A stretch of 47,115 bases of DNA from a bacterium (GCA_014803545.1 JAAVBN010000020.1:1-47115); one strand, 5' to 3'; counted from the stretch's first letter, positions 32,406 to 42,146 are shown. Notes: generated by a model from the sequence alone, not told the origin. A program made the numbers and translations.

Positions 32406-33824
32406 CTATCCCAATTTGTTTTTATATTTCAAAATAATATTTCCAACTATTGTTTTAAAATGTTCCCCTCTTGCTTCAAAAGATTTATATTGATCAAACG
32501 AAGCACAAGCAGGCGAAAGTATAATAACAGGCTTTTTTACCTTTCCCTTTTTCAAATCACGAATTGCAAGTTTAAAAGCCTTAATCACAGCCTTATCTAA
32601 CTTATGACATTTGTATGATGGAAGAAGTTTTTTTGTTTGATTATAAAACTCCTTTTCACATTCACCAATGGTAAAAATTCGCTTTATATTTCCATTTGAA
32701 AGTTGAGGAAGCAAAATATCAATTCCTCCTTCTTTCTTCCTTCCACCAATAATCCAATACACATCATTAAGAGATGAAATCGCATATTGTGTAGCCTCAG
32801 CATTAGTAGCCTTTGAGTCATTTATAAATTCAACAGAGGCAAAATCAGCAACCTTTTCAACTCTGTGTTCCAAAGGTGTAAATGTCTTTATCGCATTAAG
32901 TATTTTTGATGTTGCAATACCAACACGCTTTGCCACTGCAAAACTTACAACTATGTTTTGCCAATTATGTTTACCCTTTAAATTAGAAAGAGTTTTAAGG
33001 TCAAATAATTCCTTCTTTTCACCCTTTGTATTATCAATCAAAATCCCAGCCGAATTTACATAATATCCGTCAACCTTTCTGTTAAATGAAACAGGTATAT
33101 TATGCACAGATGAAGAGGATTCTTTTTGAAGTTCATTGAAAATCTTCTTTGTATATTCATCATCAACCGCAATCACATTTGAAGCATTTTTCTTTGAAAC
33201 TCTGTTAAAGATTCGTTTTTTTACATTAACATATCCATCCATTCCATTATGACGACTTAAATGGTCAGGAGTTATATTTAAAAGAGTCGATATATCAAAA
33301 TCAATAGATGGAGAAAGCTCCACTTGATAACTTGACATTTCAAAAACATACCAACCATCATTACCCAACACAGGCAAATCAAACACAGGTATTCCAAAAT
33401 TTCCACCAATAGCAGTAGGTATACCATTTTCCTTTAATATATGATATACCAAAGCTGTTGTCGTTGATTTTCCATTTGTTCCAGTTATTCCTATATAGTG
33501 AGCATCTTTATATGTTGAAACAAATAATTCTATATCATCAAGGATTTTAACACCTGCATCTTTTGCCTTTTGTGCAATAGGATGAGGAGCAGGGTATGTA
33601 TGAGGTATCCCAGGACTTATTACCAAAAATTCCACATTTGAAAAATCAACATTCATTAAATTTTGAATTGTTGCTCCAAACGAAGCCGCTTGTCTTTGTA
33701 ATTCTTCTTTGTTATCCCAAGCAATCACGTGAATCCCACGTTGCTTTAATTCTCTAACAACTGCCATACCACTTTTTCCAAGCCCGAATACAGCAACTGT
33801 TTTATTAAGTAAATTATTTATCAT
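32406..33824 (-). CDS. murD: UDP-N-acetylmuramoylalanine--D-glutamate ligase
   Basis: 472 residues: 'VAVFGLGKSGMAVVRELKQRG', ATP loop 'GITGTNGKSTTTAL', 'FINDSKATNAEAT' and 'ILSPACASFDQYKSFEARG'. It adds D-Glu to the stem peptide. It lies 12 bases behind mraY. Confidence 0.96.
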   Translation of the reverse strand: MINNLLNKTVAVFGLGKSGMAVVRELKQRGIHVIAWDNKEELQRQAASFGATIQNLMNVDFSNVEFLVISPGIPHTYPAPHPIAQKAKDAGVKILDDIELFVSTYKDAHYIGITGTNGKSTTTALVYHILKENGIPTAIGGNFGIPVFDLPVLGNDGWYVFEMSSYQVELSPSIDFDISTLLNITPDHLSRHNGMDGYVNVKKRIFNRVSKKNASNVIAVDDEYTKKIFNELQKESSSSVHNIPVSFNRKVDGYYVNSAGILIDNTKGEKKELFDLKTLSNLKGKHNWQNIVVSFAVAKRVGIATSKILNAIKTFTPLEHRVEKVADFASVEFINDSKATNAEATQYAISSLNDVYWIIGGRKKEGGIDILLPQLSNGNIKRIFTIGECEKEFYNQTKKLLPSYKCHKLDKAVIKAFKLAIRDLKKGKVKKPVIILSPACASFDQYKSFEARGEHFKTIVGNIILKYKNKLG

Positions 33825-33836
33825 TATTTTACGCCT

Positions 33837-34910
33837 CTATCTAATTTTAAGTGATGATAAAGCAATAAGAGCAAGTATTATAGAAATAATCCAAAATCTT
33901 AAAACCACTGTTTGTTCACTCCAACCTTTAAGTTCAAAGTGATGATGAATAGGTGCCATTTTGAAAATTCCTTTTCCTCTTAATCTAAATGATGCAAGTT
34001 GCAACATTACGGAAATTGCTTCTACAACAAAAATTGCACCACAAATAAGAAGTAAAAATTCACTCTTTGTAATAACACTTATCACACCCAAAGAAGAACC
34101 TATTGCAAGCGAGCCAACATCACCCATAAATATTTTTGCTGGATAAGCATTAAACCATAAAAAGCCCAATACAGCACCAATCAAACTTCCTATAAACACA
34201 GTAATCTCACCAGCCCCTGGTACATAAGGAAGGAATAGATAAAGTGAGAAATCAGCCCTTCCAATTAAATAAGATACAACTAAAAATACGACAAGCGAGC
34301 TAAGTATAATCATACTTGCAAGTCCATCAATACCATCGGTTAAATTTACCGCATTTGATGTTCCAACAATAACAACTGCAACAAAAATAAAATATAAAAT
34401 TCCAATATCCCAAAGAATATTTTTGAAAAATGGAACAGTTATTGCAGTTTTAAATTCGTATGGCATCAACGAATAAATTCCATAACACGCAATACCACTT
34501 AATATAAATTGTAAAACAAGTCTTAACTTTGCGGATAATCCACGATACGCATTTCCATGAACAACCTTAAAGTAATCATCAATAAAGCCAATAAGCCCGA
34601 ATGAAATCATTGTGAAAAGCACAATCCATACATACCCATTTTTCAAATTACACCACAAAAGAGTTGATACAAGTATTGCACAAATCATCAACACACCACC
34701 CATAGTAGGTGTCCCTTGTTTTTTCAAATGAGATTGAGGTCCCTCTTTTCTTATTGGTTGAGCAAATCTATTTTTAATAAAATTAATAAATTTTGTTCCG
34801 AACATTAAGTAAATAAAAAGTGATGTTAAAAGCGCAGCACCTGTTCTGAAAGTGATATATCTGAATATATTAAAAATACCGTCCCATTGACTTACTAAAT
34901 TATAAAACAT
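33837..34910 (-). CDS. mraY: Phospho-MurNAc-pentapeptide transferase
   Basis: 357 residues, about ten helices. Motifs: 'QSHLKKQGTPTMGGVLM', 'IGFIDDYFKV', 'NAVNLTDGIDGLA', 'NAYPAKIFMGDVGSLAIG' and 'APIHHHFELKGWSE'. It makes lipid I. The ATG at 34910 has AAGGA eight bases upstream; the upstream extension in the same frame is Lys-rich and unlike MraY. In most dcw clusters murE and murF lie just before mraY; here ftsI does. Confidence 0.96.
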   Translation of the reverse strand: MFYNLVSQWDGIFNIFRYITFRTGAALLTSLFIYLMFGTKFINFIKNRFAQPIRKEGPQSHLKKQGTPTMGGVLMICAILVSTLLWCNLKNGYVWIVLFTMISFGLIGFIDDYFKVVHGNAYRGLSAKLRLVLQFILSGIACYGIYSLMPYEFKTAITVPFFKNILWDIGILYFIFVAVVIVGTSNAVNLTDGIDGLASMIILSSLVVFLVVSYLIGRADFSLYLFLPYVPGAGEITVFIGSLIGAVLGFLWFNAYPAKIFMGDVGSLAIGSSLGVISVITKSEFLLLICGAIFVVEAISVMLQLASFRLRGKGIFKMAPIHHHFELKGWSEQTVVLRFWIISIILALIALSSLKIR

Positions 34911-35018
34911 TTTACGATTCCTTTTGTTTTTTTTAGGTTGATTTATTATAACATAAAATATCCTTTTTTTCAAAAGTTTTTTAAATACTTTTTAAGCTTA
35001 TGATTTTATTTATTATTT

Positions 35019-36677
35019 TTAATTAAGATTTAACTTTGGTATTATATCTTCTATAATTTTGGCTGACACAGGAACGGTGGTGCAAGCGGACGTTATACAA
35101 CCATTATTATTTGCTTCATCAAGCATTATAAGCATAGTATATTTTGGATCTTCTATTGGAAAAATTGAAACAAAAAATGTCCTTAAAATTTTATCGTTAT
35201 ACTTTCCATCAATAAGTTTTAAAGCAGTTCCAGTCTTTCCACCCGCCTTTATACTTTTAAGATTCGCTTTAACACCTGTTCCATCTGTAATAACAAGCCT
35301 CATCAATTTTTTAATTTCTTCTGATGTATGACTGTTTACAACTTGATACGATTTTAACATTTTATTTTTATCCCGTTTTATAAGTGTAGGATTAACATAC
35401 ATTCCATCATTTATAATCGCATTAACCGCGGCAATTGTATGAAGAAGACTTATTGAAATACCATATCCATACGCAGATGTCGCATTAACATTATCATTCC
35501 ATTTTTTTGGAAACAAAGGAAATCCCTTTTCTGGAAGTTCAAATTTCATTTTTGAAAAGAAACCAAGCCTTTTAAAAAAGTTTGTTTGCCTGTCTGCTCC
35601 TAATTCCATCGCAATCATAGCAGATGCAATATTAGAGGAGTAAATAAACGCCTCTTCTATATTTATTTTCCATTTTTTAGGATGGGAATCTTTCACCCTA
35701 AAATTACCAATCATAAATGGTTTTGATACATCAAAAAGTTTATCCTTTGGATAGTTATTTTCAAATGCCAACGCAGTATTAAAAATTTTCATCACAGAAC
35801 CAATTTCATACACATCAAGAGTTATATGATTGTTATAAAGAGGACTTGAAATAAGTTTTTTAGCATCATTATTATGAAAATCAGGAAGAGATACCATTCC
35901 CAATACTTCACCAGTTTTCACGTCCATAACAATTCCAGCCGCACTTTTTGCCTTAAATTGTTTCATTACATTTATCAAGTTTTGTCTTATCGCATCTTGA
36001 ATATATATATCAACGGAAAGTACAATAGGATTTTTAGAATTTGTTAATTTATTGTCATCAATATATTTTTCAATTCCACTTGTTCCTTTGTTATCAATAT
36101 CAATATTTCCAATTATATGAGTAAATAAATTGCTTTGAGGATAAAATCTGTAATCTGTTTCTTTTACTCCTAACGCAGGCTCTCCTATCATAAGAAGCTT
36201 TTCACGTTCTGATGGCGAAATTTTTCTATCAAGATAGGAAAACTTCTTATCCGATTTAATTTTTTTTAACACATCTTCATATTTTAAATCTGGTAAAATT
36301 TTTACTAATTCTTTTGCTGTTCTTTCAGGATAAATAATTTTATGTGGTTCAACATATAAATCCAATGTCGGAAGATTCACCGCCAATAATTCACCGTTTC
36401 TATCTGTTATATCAGGTCGTGAAAAATTTCTGATATTTGAAAAGTTATTATTTGCTTTTTTATTAAGGAAAGAAAAATTAATACTTAAAAACAAAGTCCT
36501 ACATATAATAATTGCGAATATAAAATAAATAAAAAATAAAATACAATTAAGCCTGTTTGTAATAATATTTTTTTTGCGTTTTATTTTTATCCAATCCAAA
36601 GGAATATCCATACCAAAATTAAAATTATTTTTTGATATAGATATATTATTAAGATGTTTTTTCAAAGCCCTTTTCAT
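35019..36677 (-). CDS. ftsI: Division-specific transpeptidase FtsI (PBP3)
   Basis: 552 residues: one N-terminal helix (about 42-66), a PBP dimerisation domain ('RPDITDRNGELLAVNLPTLDLYVEP') and a transpeptidase domain with SxxK 'GSVMK', SSN ('YSSNIASAM') and KTG ('AGGKTGTALK'). It crosslinks septal peptidoglycan. A Cys pair near the C-terminus (NGCITSACTTVP) is unusual. It starts 5 bases behind ftsL. Confidence 0.94.
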   Translation of the reverse strand: MKRALKKHLNNISISKNNFNFGMDIPLDWIKIKRKKNIITNRLNCILFFIYFIFAIIICRTLFLSINFSFLNKKANNNFSNIRNFSRPDITDRNGELLAVNLPTLDLYVEPHKIIYPERTAKELVKILPDLKYEDVLKKIKSDKKFSYLDRKISPSEREKLLMIGEPALGVKETDYRFYPQSNLFTHIIGNIDIDNKGTSGIEKYIDDNKLTNSKNPIVLSVDIYIQDAIRQNLINVMKQFKAKSAAGIVMDVKTGEVLGMVSLPDFHNNDAKKLISSPLYNNHITLDVYEIGSVMKIFNTALAFENNYPKDKLFDVSKPFMIGNFRVKDSHPKKWKINIEEAFIYSSNIASAMIAMELGADRQTNFFKRLGFFSKMKFELPEKGFPLFPKKWNDNVNATSAYGYGISISLLHTIAAVNAIINDGMYVNPTLIKRDKNKMLKSYQVVNSHTSEEIKKLMRLVITDGTGVKANLKSIKAGGKTGTALKLIDGKYNDKILRTFFVSIFPIEDPKYTMLIMLDEANNNGCITSACTTVPVSAKIIEDIIPKLNLN

Positions 36678-36682
36678 ATTAT

Positions 36683-36973
36683 TTACTCAAACAAAGGATT
36701 AATAGGTATATCCACAATCCTTATAAAATCATTTTTATTTATATTATGATAATTTTTAAGGTATTTATTTGATAAAGGTTTTATCTTTGAGATAGATGTA
36801 AGATGGGAAATCTCCGTTTCCAAAACCCTTATTTCAACATCTGAATTTTTAATCATTTCTTCCAATTTTGAAATTTCATTTTGTAAATCATTTATACGAT
36901 ATTGCAATCTGGAAGAATATATCCCAAGGGATAAAATAATAATACCAGTAAATATTATAATTGCTTTGTTCAA
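36683..36973 (-). CDS. ftsL: Cell division protein FtsL-like
   Basis: 96 residues: one membrane helix (about 4-21) followed by a leucine-heptad coiled coil ('LQYRINDLQNEISKLEEMIK') and 'LSNKYLKNYHNI'. FtsL is poorly conserved; the call rests on topology and on its place between rsmH and ftsI. Confidence 0.82.
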   Translation of the reverse strand: MNKAIIIFTGIIILSLGIYSSRLQYRINDLQNEISKLEEMIKNSDVEIRVLETEISHLTSISKIKPLSNKYLKNYHNINKNDFIRIVDIPINPLFE

Positions 36974-36991
36974 CTTTCCTCCAAATATAAA

Positions 36992-37927
36992 CTAAATTTT
37001 TTGCACCGCCCGAAGCTTTGCAGATCTAGCTCTCGGATTATCGGTAATTTCTTTTATATCTGGTATTATAACATTTTTTAACAGATTCTTAAAGTGTATT
37101 TTCTCATTATTTTCATTTTTATTTATATCAGGCAAATATCTTGAAGTAGATTGATTTGAAAAAGTATTTTCTTTAATAAAATTCTTAACAATTCTGTCTT
37201 CAAGAGAATGAAAATCAACAACAACTAATCTTCCACCACTTTTAAGTATTTCATAACTGTCATTTAATACTTTTGAAAGTTCACCAAGCTCATCATTTAC
37301 AAAAATTCTAAGAGCCTGAAATATCCGAGGAATAATTTTACTTGCTTGCCATTCTCCAAACATAGCCTTTATTAAATCAGTCAAATCAAAAGAAGTCCGA
37401 AATGGCTTATTAAGTCGCACATTAACAATCCTTTTTGCAATAGCACGGGAACGAGGCTCTTCCCCATATTTATAAAATATATCAGAAAGTTCTTCCTCTG
37501 AAAAATTATTTAAAACTTCCTCCGCATCAAATTCATTTTTTCCCATAGTCATAGAAAGTGGAGAGTCCATACGAAAAGAAAACCCCCTTTCTGCATTATC
37601 AATTTGCATAGACGATATTCCAATATCAAGCATTAAACCGTCAACTTGAGCTATATCATTTTCCTGCATAGTTTTTAAAATATTTGAAAAAGTATCTTGA
37701 AAAAATGTAAATCTTTCATGATATTTTTCCTTAAACTCTTCTACCTTAGGAAGAACATTTTCATCTCTGTCAAAAGCAATAACTTTACAATTACATTTAT
37801 CAAGAATGGCCTTTGTATACCCGCCATTTCCAAATGTCCCATCAATATACACCCCTCCATCAATCGGAGCAATGTTTTCAATCACTTCATTAAGTAGCAC
37901 TGATATATGGGGATTATCTGTTGACAT
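36992..37927 (-). CDS. rsmH: 16S rRNA (cytosine-1402-N4)-methyltransferase
   Basis: 311 residues: 'HISVLLNEVIENI', SAM site 'YIDGTFGNGGYTKAIL', 'DGLMLDIGISSMQID', 'FRMDSPLSMTM' and 'VVDFHSLEDRIVKNF'. It methylates C1402 of 16S rRNA. Two bases behind mraZ, as usual. Confidence 0.96.
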   Translation of the reverse strand: MSTDNPHISVLLNEVIENIAPIDGGVYIDGTFGNGGYTKAILDKCNCKVIAFDRDENVLPKVEEFKEKYHERFTFFQDTFSNILKTMQENDIAQVDGLMLDIGISSMQIDNAERGFSFRMDSPLSMTMGKNEFDAEEVLNNFSEEELSDIFYKYGEEPRSRAIAKRIVNVRLNKPFRTSFDLTDLIKAMFGEWQASKIIPRIFQALRIFVNDELGELSKVLNDSYEILKSGGRLVVVDFHSLEDRIVKNFIKENTFSNQSTSRYLPDINKNENNEKIHFKNLLKNVIIPDIKEITDNPRARSAKLRAVQKI

Positions 37928-37929
37928 TT

Positions 37930-38382
37930 TTAATCCTTTTTAAATGAAAGAGAAGGACGAGTTTTTGATGCCTTATTTCTAACATTTTCCTGAGCCTTAT
38001 AAAAATCAACTTCATTCCATATTTGAAAAGTTTTACCACGTCCAACGAACAAAGCCTTATCCTTAATTCCCGCAAATTCCAATAAATCAGAAGGGATTAC
38101 AATTCTTCCAGTAATATCAAAGGCAAGTTGCCTTGCATCAGAAAATATAAGGGAATTAAGATTTTGATTTTCTTCACCAAATAAATCAAGATTATCAGTC
38201 GCATCCGCCATTTGTTCCATACGGGACATAGTGAAACCTTCTATACATTTATCAGTAAAGGAATGGAATAGAATAACACCTTGAAAATCATCACCTTTAA
38301 GAACATTACGGAAATCCGAAGGCACGCTTACACGTCCCTTGCTATCCACTTTATTTTCAATAGTTCCTAAAAATAATGCCAT
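37930..38382 (-). CDS. mraZ: Transcriptional regulator MraZ
   Basis: 150 residues with two SpoVT/AbrB-like MraZ repeats ('VDSKGRVSVPSDFRN' and 'FDITGRIVIPSDLLEFAGI'). MraZ binds its own promoter and regulates the dcw operon. First gene of the cluster; promoter at 38405-38433. Confidence 0.95.
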   Translation of the reverse strand: MALFLGTIENKVDSKGRVSVPSDFRNVLKGDDFQGVILFHSFTDKCIEGFTMSRMEQMADATDNLDLFGEENQNLNSLIFSDARQLAFDITGRIVIPSDLLEFAGIKDKALFVGRGKTFQIWNEVDFYKAQENVRNKASKTRPSLSFKKD

Positions 38383-38404
38383 TTTTTATCCTTATTTTGA
38401 GTCC

Positions 38405-38433
38405 AGCATAGTATGGTTTTTTATGGTTGTCAA
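38405..38433 (-). promoter_or_regulatory. dcw operon promoter
   Basis: TTGACA, 17-base spacer, TATGCT on the minus strand, about 23 bases ahead of the mraZ ATG. I saw no clear array of MraZ boxes (TGGGN repeats) nearby. Confidence 0.7.
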
Positions 38434-38536
38434 TGACAAAAATATATTTTTAAATGGTAAAACTTGCCTAAATATGATTTTTTCACTTAAAAATGAACTT
38501 TTATTAAATAAAAATGAAAATAAATTATTTTTTTAC

Positions 38537-38565
38537 TTGACAATAGAATCGGAATGATTCATAAA
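38537..38565 (+). promoter_or_regulatory. Promoter of the 115-residue gene
   Basis: TTGACA, 17-base spacer, CATAAA; about 40 bases ahead of the ATG at 38608. Confidence 0.6.
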
Positions 38566-38607
38566 TAAGTTATGGCGTAAAAATAAAAAGCAAAAAGGAG
38601 AGCAACG

Positions 38608-38955
38608 ATGGAAAGTAAAAATAAAACAGTTTTGATGACGGTGATTGATACTATTTTGGAAGAGGTTGTATGGGTAAATAAAAGCGGAGAAACTATTTCA
38701 TTAAAGGATGCTTTGGCAAAAAATATTCACGAAGGCAACCTTGGAAATATTGAATCTCTTGATAGAAGCGATTTAATCGGTGCATACACATCTTTTCAAA
38801 TAAAAAGACAATCTTTTGCTGAAAATACAAAAAATATGACCGATAAAGAAATTTCAGATAAAATTAAGCTTTATATCTTTGAAGATACTCGTGAACAAAT
38901 GATTTTACTTGAAAAAGAATTAGATATAAAAACAAAAGAAAGAAAATCTGCCTAA
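38608..38955 (+). CDS. Unknown small cytoplasmic protein
   Basis: I do not recognise this 115-residue protein. It has no signal or membrane helix and is mostly helical with charged segments ('MTDKEISDKIKLYIFEDTREQ', 'EKELDIKTKER'). AAAGGAG lies before the ATG. It has its own promoter and terminator and is divergent from mraZ. Confidence 0.65.
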   Translation: MESKNKTVLMTVIDTILEEVVWVNKSGETISLKDALAKNIHEGNLGNIESLDRSDLIGAYTSFQIKRQSFAENTKNMTDKEISDKIKLYIFEDTREQMILLEKELDIKTKERKSA

Positions 38956-38973
38956 GTTTTGGTCGCAATCCAA

Positions 38974-39008
38974 GGAAAAAGTCCCCTTTTTATGAAAGGG
39001 GATTTTCT
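38974..39008 (+). terminator. Terminator
   Basis: TCCCCTTT/AAAGGGGA stem (38982-38989, 38995-39002) followed by TTTTC. Confidence 0.75.
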
Positions 39009-39071
39009 TCATATTGATTTTTACATTGTCTTATATGAAAATATATTGTGTTAACAACAAAGGAGGTAAAA

Positions 39072-39611
39072 ATGAAGACTAGCTTAAAAACAATAGCTTT
39101 AGTATTATTGGCAACCGCTGCTTGCAGTAATAATAATACAACAACTACAACTACTACTACCACAAGAACAAGATCAATAGAAGGTAGTACAAAAACAACT
39201 ACTAAATCAGTAAGAAGACCTATGAAAATTTACGAAGAAAAAATCACAGCCGTTCAATGTGATCCTTCTGTAAAAGGTGATTTTACCTATTGTGATTTAA
39301 AAGGTGAAGAAATTACTGGTATAGTTAAATTTGAAAATGGAAGCTATGTATATTATGAAAACGGCGCAGAAGTAGACGGCGTTGCAGTTTATCCAAATAA
39401 ACAAGTCCGCACATATCACAACAGAAGCAGAGATGATAAAACTTACACAATAGTAAATTACTATTCTGATGGAAGTATCGCTTCTATTGATATAGCAGAT
39501 AAAGAAAAAGGTCGTGAAAGCGCACAATATACAAAAGGTTCAGTATATAACGCTCCACAACAACAAGAAAAAATAGATAAATTTACAGAAGTTGTTGAGG
39601 AAAATAACTAA
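39072..39611 (+). CDS. Lipoprotein with poly-threonine tract
   Basis: 179 residues from the ATG at 39072, which has AAGGAGG seven bases upstream (the open frame starts 8 codons earlier). Signal peptide with lipobox TAAC (Cys18), then a run of nine Thr encoded by ACN codons (39140-39166), a Thr/Arg/Ser linker, and a domain with MORN-like beta phrases ('VKFENGSYVYYENGAEVDG', 'IVNYYSDGSIASID'). Exported and lipid-anchored; function unknown. The Thr stretch may be a flexible spacer. Confidence 0.7.
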   Translation: MKTSLKTIALVLLATAACSNNNTTTTTTTTTRTRSIEGSTKTTTKSVRRPMKIYEEKITAVQCDPSVKGDFTYCDLKGEEITGIVKFENGSYVYYENGAEVDGVAVYPNKQVRTYHNRSRDDKTYTIVNYYSDGSIASIDIADKEKGRESAQYTKGSVYNAPQQQEKIDKFTEVVEENN

Positions 39612-39633
39612 TATTCATATCTTTTCCTGTATT

Positions 39634-39665
39634 AAAAATCCCTCATTAAGAGGGATTTTTTTTAA
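39634..39665. terminator. Bidirectional terminator
   Basis: AATCCCTC/GAGGGATT stem (39638-39645, 39650-39657) with A and T runs, shared by the lipoprotein gene and the convergent murF. Confidence 0.85.
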
Positions 39666-41263
39666 ATTCTTATTTTTGTTTCAAATAAATCAGGTAAATC
39701 ATTTTCATAAAGTATTACATCACCTTTTTTCGCATTCTTTGTCGTCCAAGCCAATGCCTCTTTAAAACTTCCAACCAAAATAAGTTGTTGATTTTTATTC
39801 ATAGAATTTTTAAATGTATCTACAAAATCCTTTATCCTTTCTGGCACAACCGCAATCACAATATCACATTTCAAAAGAGCCTCCTTTGCAACCCTTATAT
39901 GATGTTCCTTATGTTTTTTGCCAAGCTCTACCATCCCTGGGGTAATAAGTATCGCACGCCCATTGTTTGCCAAAGTCCTAAGTGTGTTAAGTGCAGATAC
40001 AAAACCATCAACATTTGAATTAAATCCATCATCAATAATAGTAATACCATTAGGTTGTTTTTTAACCTCTAACCTGTGTTCAACTTGCTTTAATGTTTTA
40101 AGACTTGCAATAATAGTATCAGTTGGAATCCCAAGCTTAAACGCCAAAATTATTGCCATAGATATATTATTTGCTTGATGAAGTCCAAATATAGGAGCCT
40201 CTATCTTATAATTTTTTCCACCAAAGGATAATACAAAATTAACCCCATTAATATCTTGTTTTATATTTGAAATTTTATAGGTATTTTTGTTTTCCACAGT
40301 ATCCGATAGGAAAATTAAGTTTGCCATATCTGGAATAAATTTTTTATCAACTTGCAAAGTATTTATAACCGACACACCGTTATTTGAATTTACAGATTTT
40401 ATCAAATCCATTTTTTCCTTTGCCAAACTTTCCTGATTTTTAAAATTTGCAAAATGAGCAAATCCCACAGCTGTAAGTATTCCAAATTTTGGTTTTATAA
40501 GAGAACAAATTTTCTTAATTTTACCCTTTGCCGAAGTTCCAACTTCCACAATAAAATATTTATGATTTTTTTTCAAATCAGACCTTATTACCTGTGTAAT
40601 TCCCATCAATGTATTTATACTTCTTGCAGTAGTCAAGGTCGGTGCAACCGATGATACAATATGATGAAGTATATTCTTTGTTGATGTCTTTCCAAACGAA
40701 CCAGTAATTCCAATTACTATTGGATTAACCTCATTTAAACGTTTTTCTGCCTCTTTTACATATTTATGCCTTACAAGCAATTCAAATGGCTTTAAAAGTA
40801 TATTTGAAACAATAAGCATAAATGGAATTACCTGTATCAAAAGAAGTAAATATCCAACATCTTCACATAAACAATAATTTTTTAATGTGTGTAAAGTATA
40901 AAATATAATTCCAGCCAAAACAGCATCTATTATAATTGATAAATAAAGGATTCGTTTAGCCCTTAATGTTAATACCAATTTCTTTTTTGATGTTGCTGAC
41001 ATAGGATTAATTTGAATAAACGCAAATATTAAAAATATTAGGGATAAAACACTCATATCAATAATATAATTTTTATATCCAACAGAAAGCACAGTATATA
41101 AAAACACTACAACAGTTAGATACTTATCAATCAACTGTAATTTATGAAAAATAAATTTAAAAAAGTTTTTGTTTTCATATCCTTCCTGTTGTAAAAAATG
41201 AAGAGATAATAAACTCCTCCTATACACAAAAAACATAAATGTAATAAAGGCTATAATAAACAT
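39662..41263 (-). CDS. murF: Membrane-anchored MurF-type Mur ligase
   Basis: 533 residues: four or five transmembrane helices in the first 165 residues, then a Mur ligase with ATP loop 'GITGSFGKTSTKN', 'TARSINTLMGITQVIR', 'FIVEVGTSAKGKI' and 'IIDDGFNSNVDGFVSAL'. MurF adds D-Ala-D-Ala to the UDP-MurNAc tripeptide. Classical MurF (about 450 residues, GSNGKTT) is soluble; membrane-extended forms with GSFGKTSTKN and a hydrolase neighbour are what I recall from Campylobacter and Helicobacter. This is the only murF-like gene in the window and fills the gap in the dcw cluster. It starts one base behind the hydrolase, with GGAG upstream. Confidence 0.83.
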   Translation of the reverse strand: MFIIAFITFMFFVYRRSLLSLHFLQQEGYENKNFFKFIFHKLQLIDKYLTVVVFLYTVLSVGYKNYIIDMSVLSLIFLIFAFIQINPMSATSKKKLVLTLRAKRILYLSIIIDAVLAGIIFYTLHTLKNYCLCEDVGYLLLLIQVIPFMLIVSNILLKPFELLVRHKYVKEAEKRLNEVNPIVIGITGSFGKTSTKNILHHIVSSVAPTLTTARSINTLMGITQVIRSDLKKNHKYFIVEVGTSAKGKIKKICSLIKPKFGILTAVGFAHFANFKNQESLAKEKMDLIKSVNSNNGVSVINTLQVDKKFIPDMANLIFLSDTVENKNTYKISNIKQDINGVNFVLSFGGKNYKIEAPIFGLHQANNISMAIILAFKLGIPTDTIIASLKTLKQVEHRLEVKKQPNGITIIDDGFNSNVDGFVSALNTLRTLANNGRAILITPGMVELGKKHKEHHIRVAKEALLKCDIVIAVVPERIKDFVDTFKNSMNKNQQLILVGSFKEALAWTTKNAKKGDVILYENDLPDLFETKIRI

Positions 41264-41264
41264 T

Positions 41265-42044
41265 TTATTCTCCTATATTTTTTAAAATAATAGATGATAC
41301 TTGAAACTTTCCATCAGTTAAAATTGAATTGTGATCAAATGTTGGAAGTATGAAAAGCTTTGATGAGGTAATCACATTATGAAAAGTTTTTCCAAATTCT
41401 GGTGGTGTAGTTCTATCCTTTTCCCCATAAATCAAAATCGTTGGAATATTTATTTTTTTTGCAAGTGGAAGAGAAGAAGTTTTTATTGTCTTTTTAATTA
41501 TCTCCCTCATAATTGCCTTTGTATTTTTATAATCATCACTTGCAACTTTATTAAAAATTTTTTTATAGATAAAGGTATTTTCAATATTTCCACCAAATGA
41601 TGAAAAAATCTTTGAAATTATGGAATAAACTTTTTGCAAACTCCACACAGGAATTTTTTTATAAAGATGAACTTTTTTCTTTAACCCAGCTCCCGCAATT
41701 ATAATAATTTTATCAATAAGTGTTGAATAATTTGCCCCTAAATCAATCGCAATTCGTCCACCAAATGAATGTCCGATAATAATAATTTTATCGTCTTTGT
41801 TCTTAATTTCCTTTATAAAATCCGCAATAATAGAGGAATATTCCGAAATGTTAAGCACAGTATCAGGAACAGGACTTTTCCCAAACCCAGGAAGGTCAAT
41901 CAGATAGCAATCATAATCAGCAAGCATTTTGGAAATAGGTTTAAAATTAAGAAGCGAATGTCCCCAACCATGCAATAAAACAAATTTTGTATGGGAATTT
42001 TTTTTACCTTTTATATATTCAAAGTTCAAATTTTCATAAACCAT
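41265..42044 (-). CDS. Alpha/beta hydrolase paired with murF
   Basis: 259 residues of the alpha/beta hydrolase fold: 'LLHGWGHSLLNFKPISKML', 'DLPGFGKSP', nucleophile elbow 'IIGHSFGGRIAIDLG' (Ser in GHSFGG), Asp in 'LIYGEKDRTTPP' and His in 'TFDHNSILT'. The triad is complete. Substrate unknown. It is translationally coupled to murF, so a role with the MurF substrate or product is possible but is inference. Confidence 0.88.
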   Translation of the reverse strand: MVYENLNFEYIKGKKNSHTKFVLLHGWGHSLLNFKPISKMLADYDCYLIDLPGFGKSPVPDTVLNISEYSSIIADFIKEIKNKDDKIIIIGHSFGGRIAIDLGANYSTLIDKIIIIAGAGLKKKVHLYKKIPVWSLQKVYSIISKIFSSFGGNIENTFIYKKIFNKVASDDYKNTKAIMREIIKKTIKTSSLPLAKKINIPTILIYGEKDRTTPPEFGKTFHNVITSSKLFILPTFDHNSILTDGKFQVSSIILKNIGE

Positions 42045-42146
42045 AATAACCTCATAATTAAAAGAATTATATACTATAATGGCAAAAAATACAAAGAAAA
42101 TCTAAATTGCTTGATTTTTCATAAAAATATTTATATCATAGCAACT

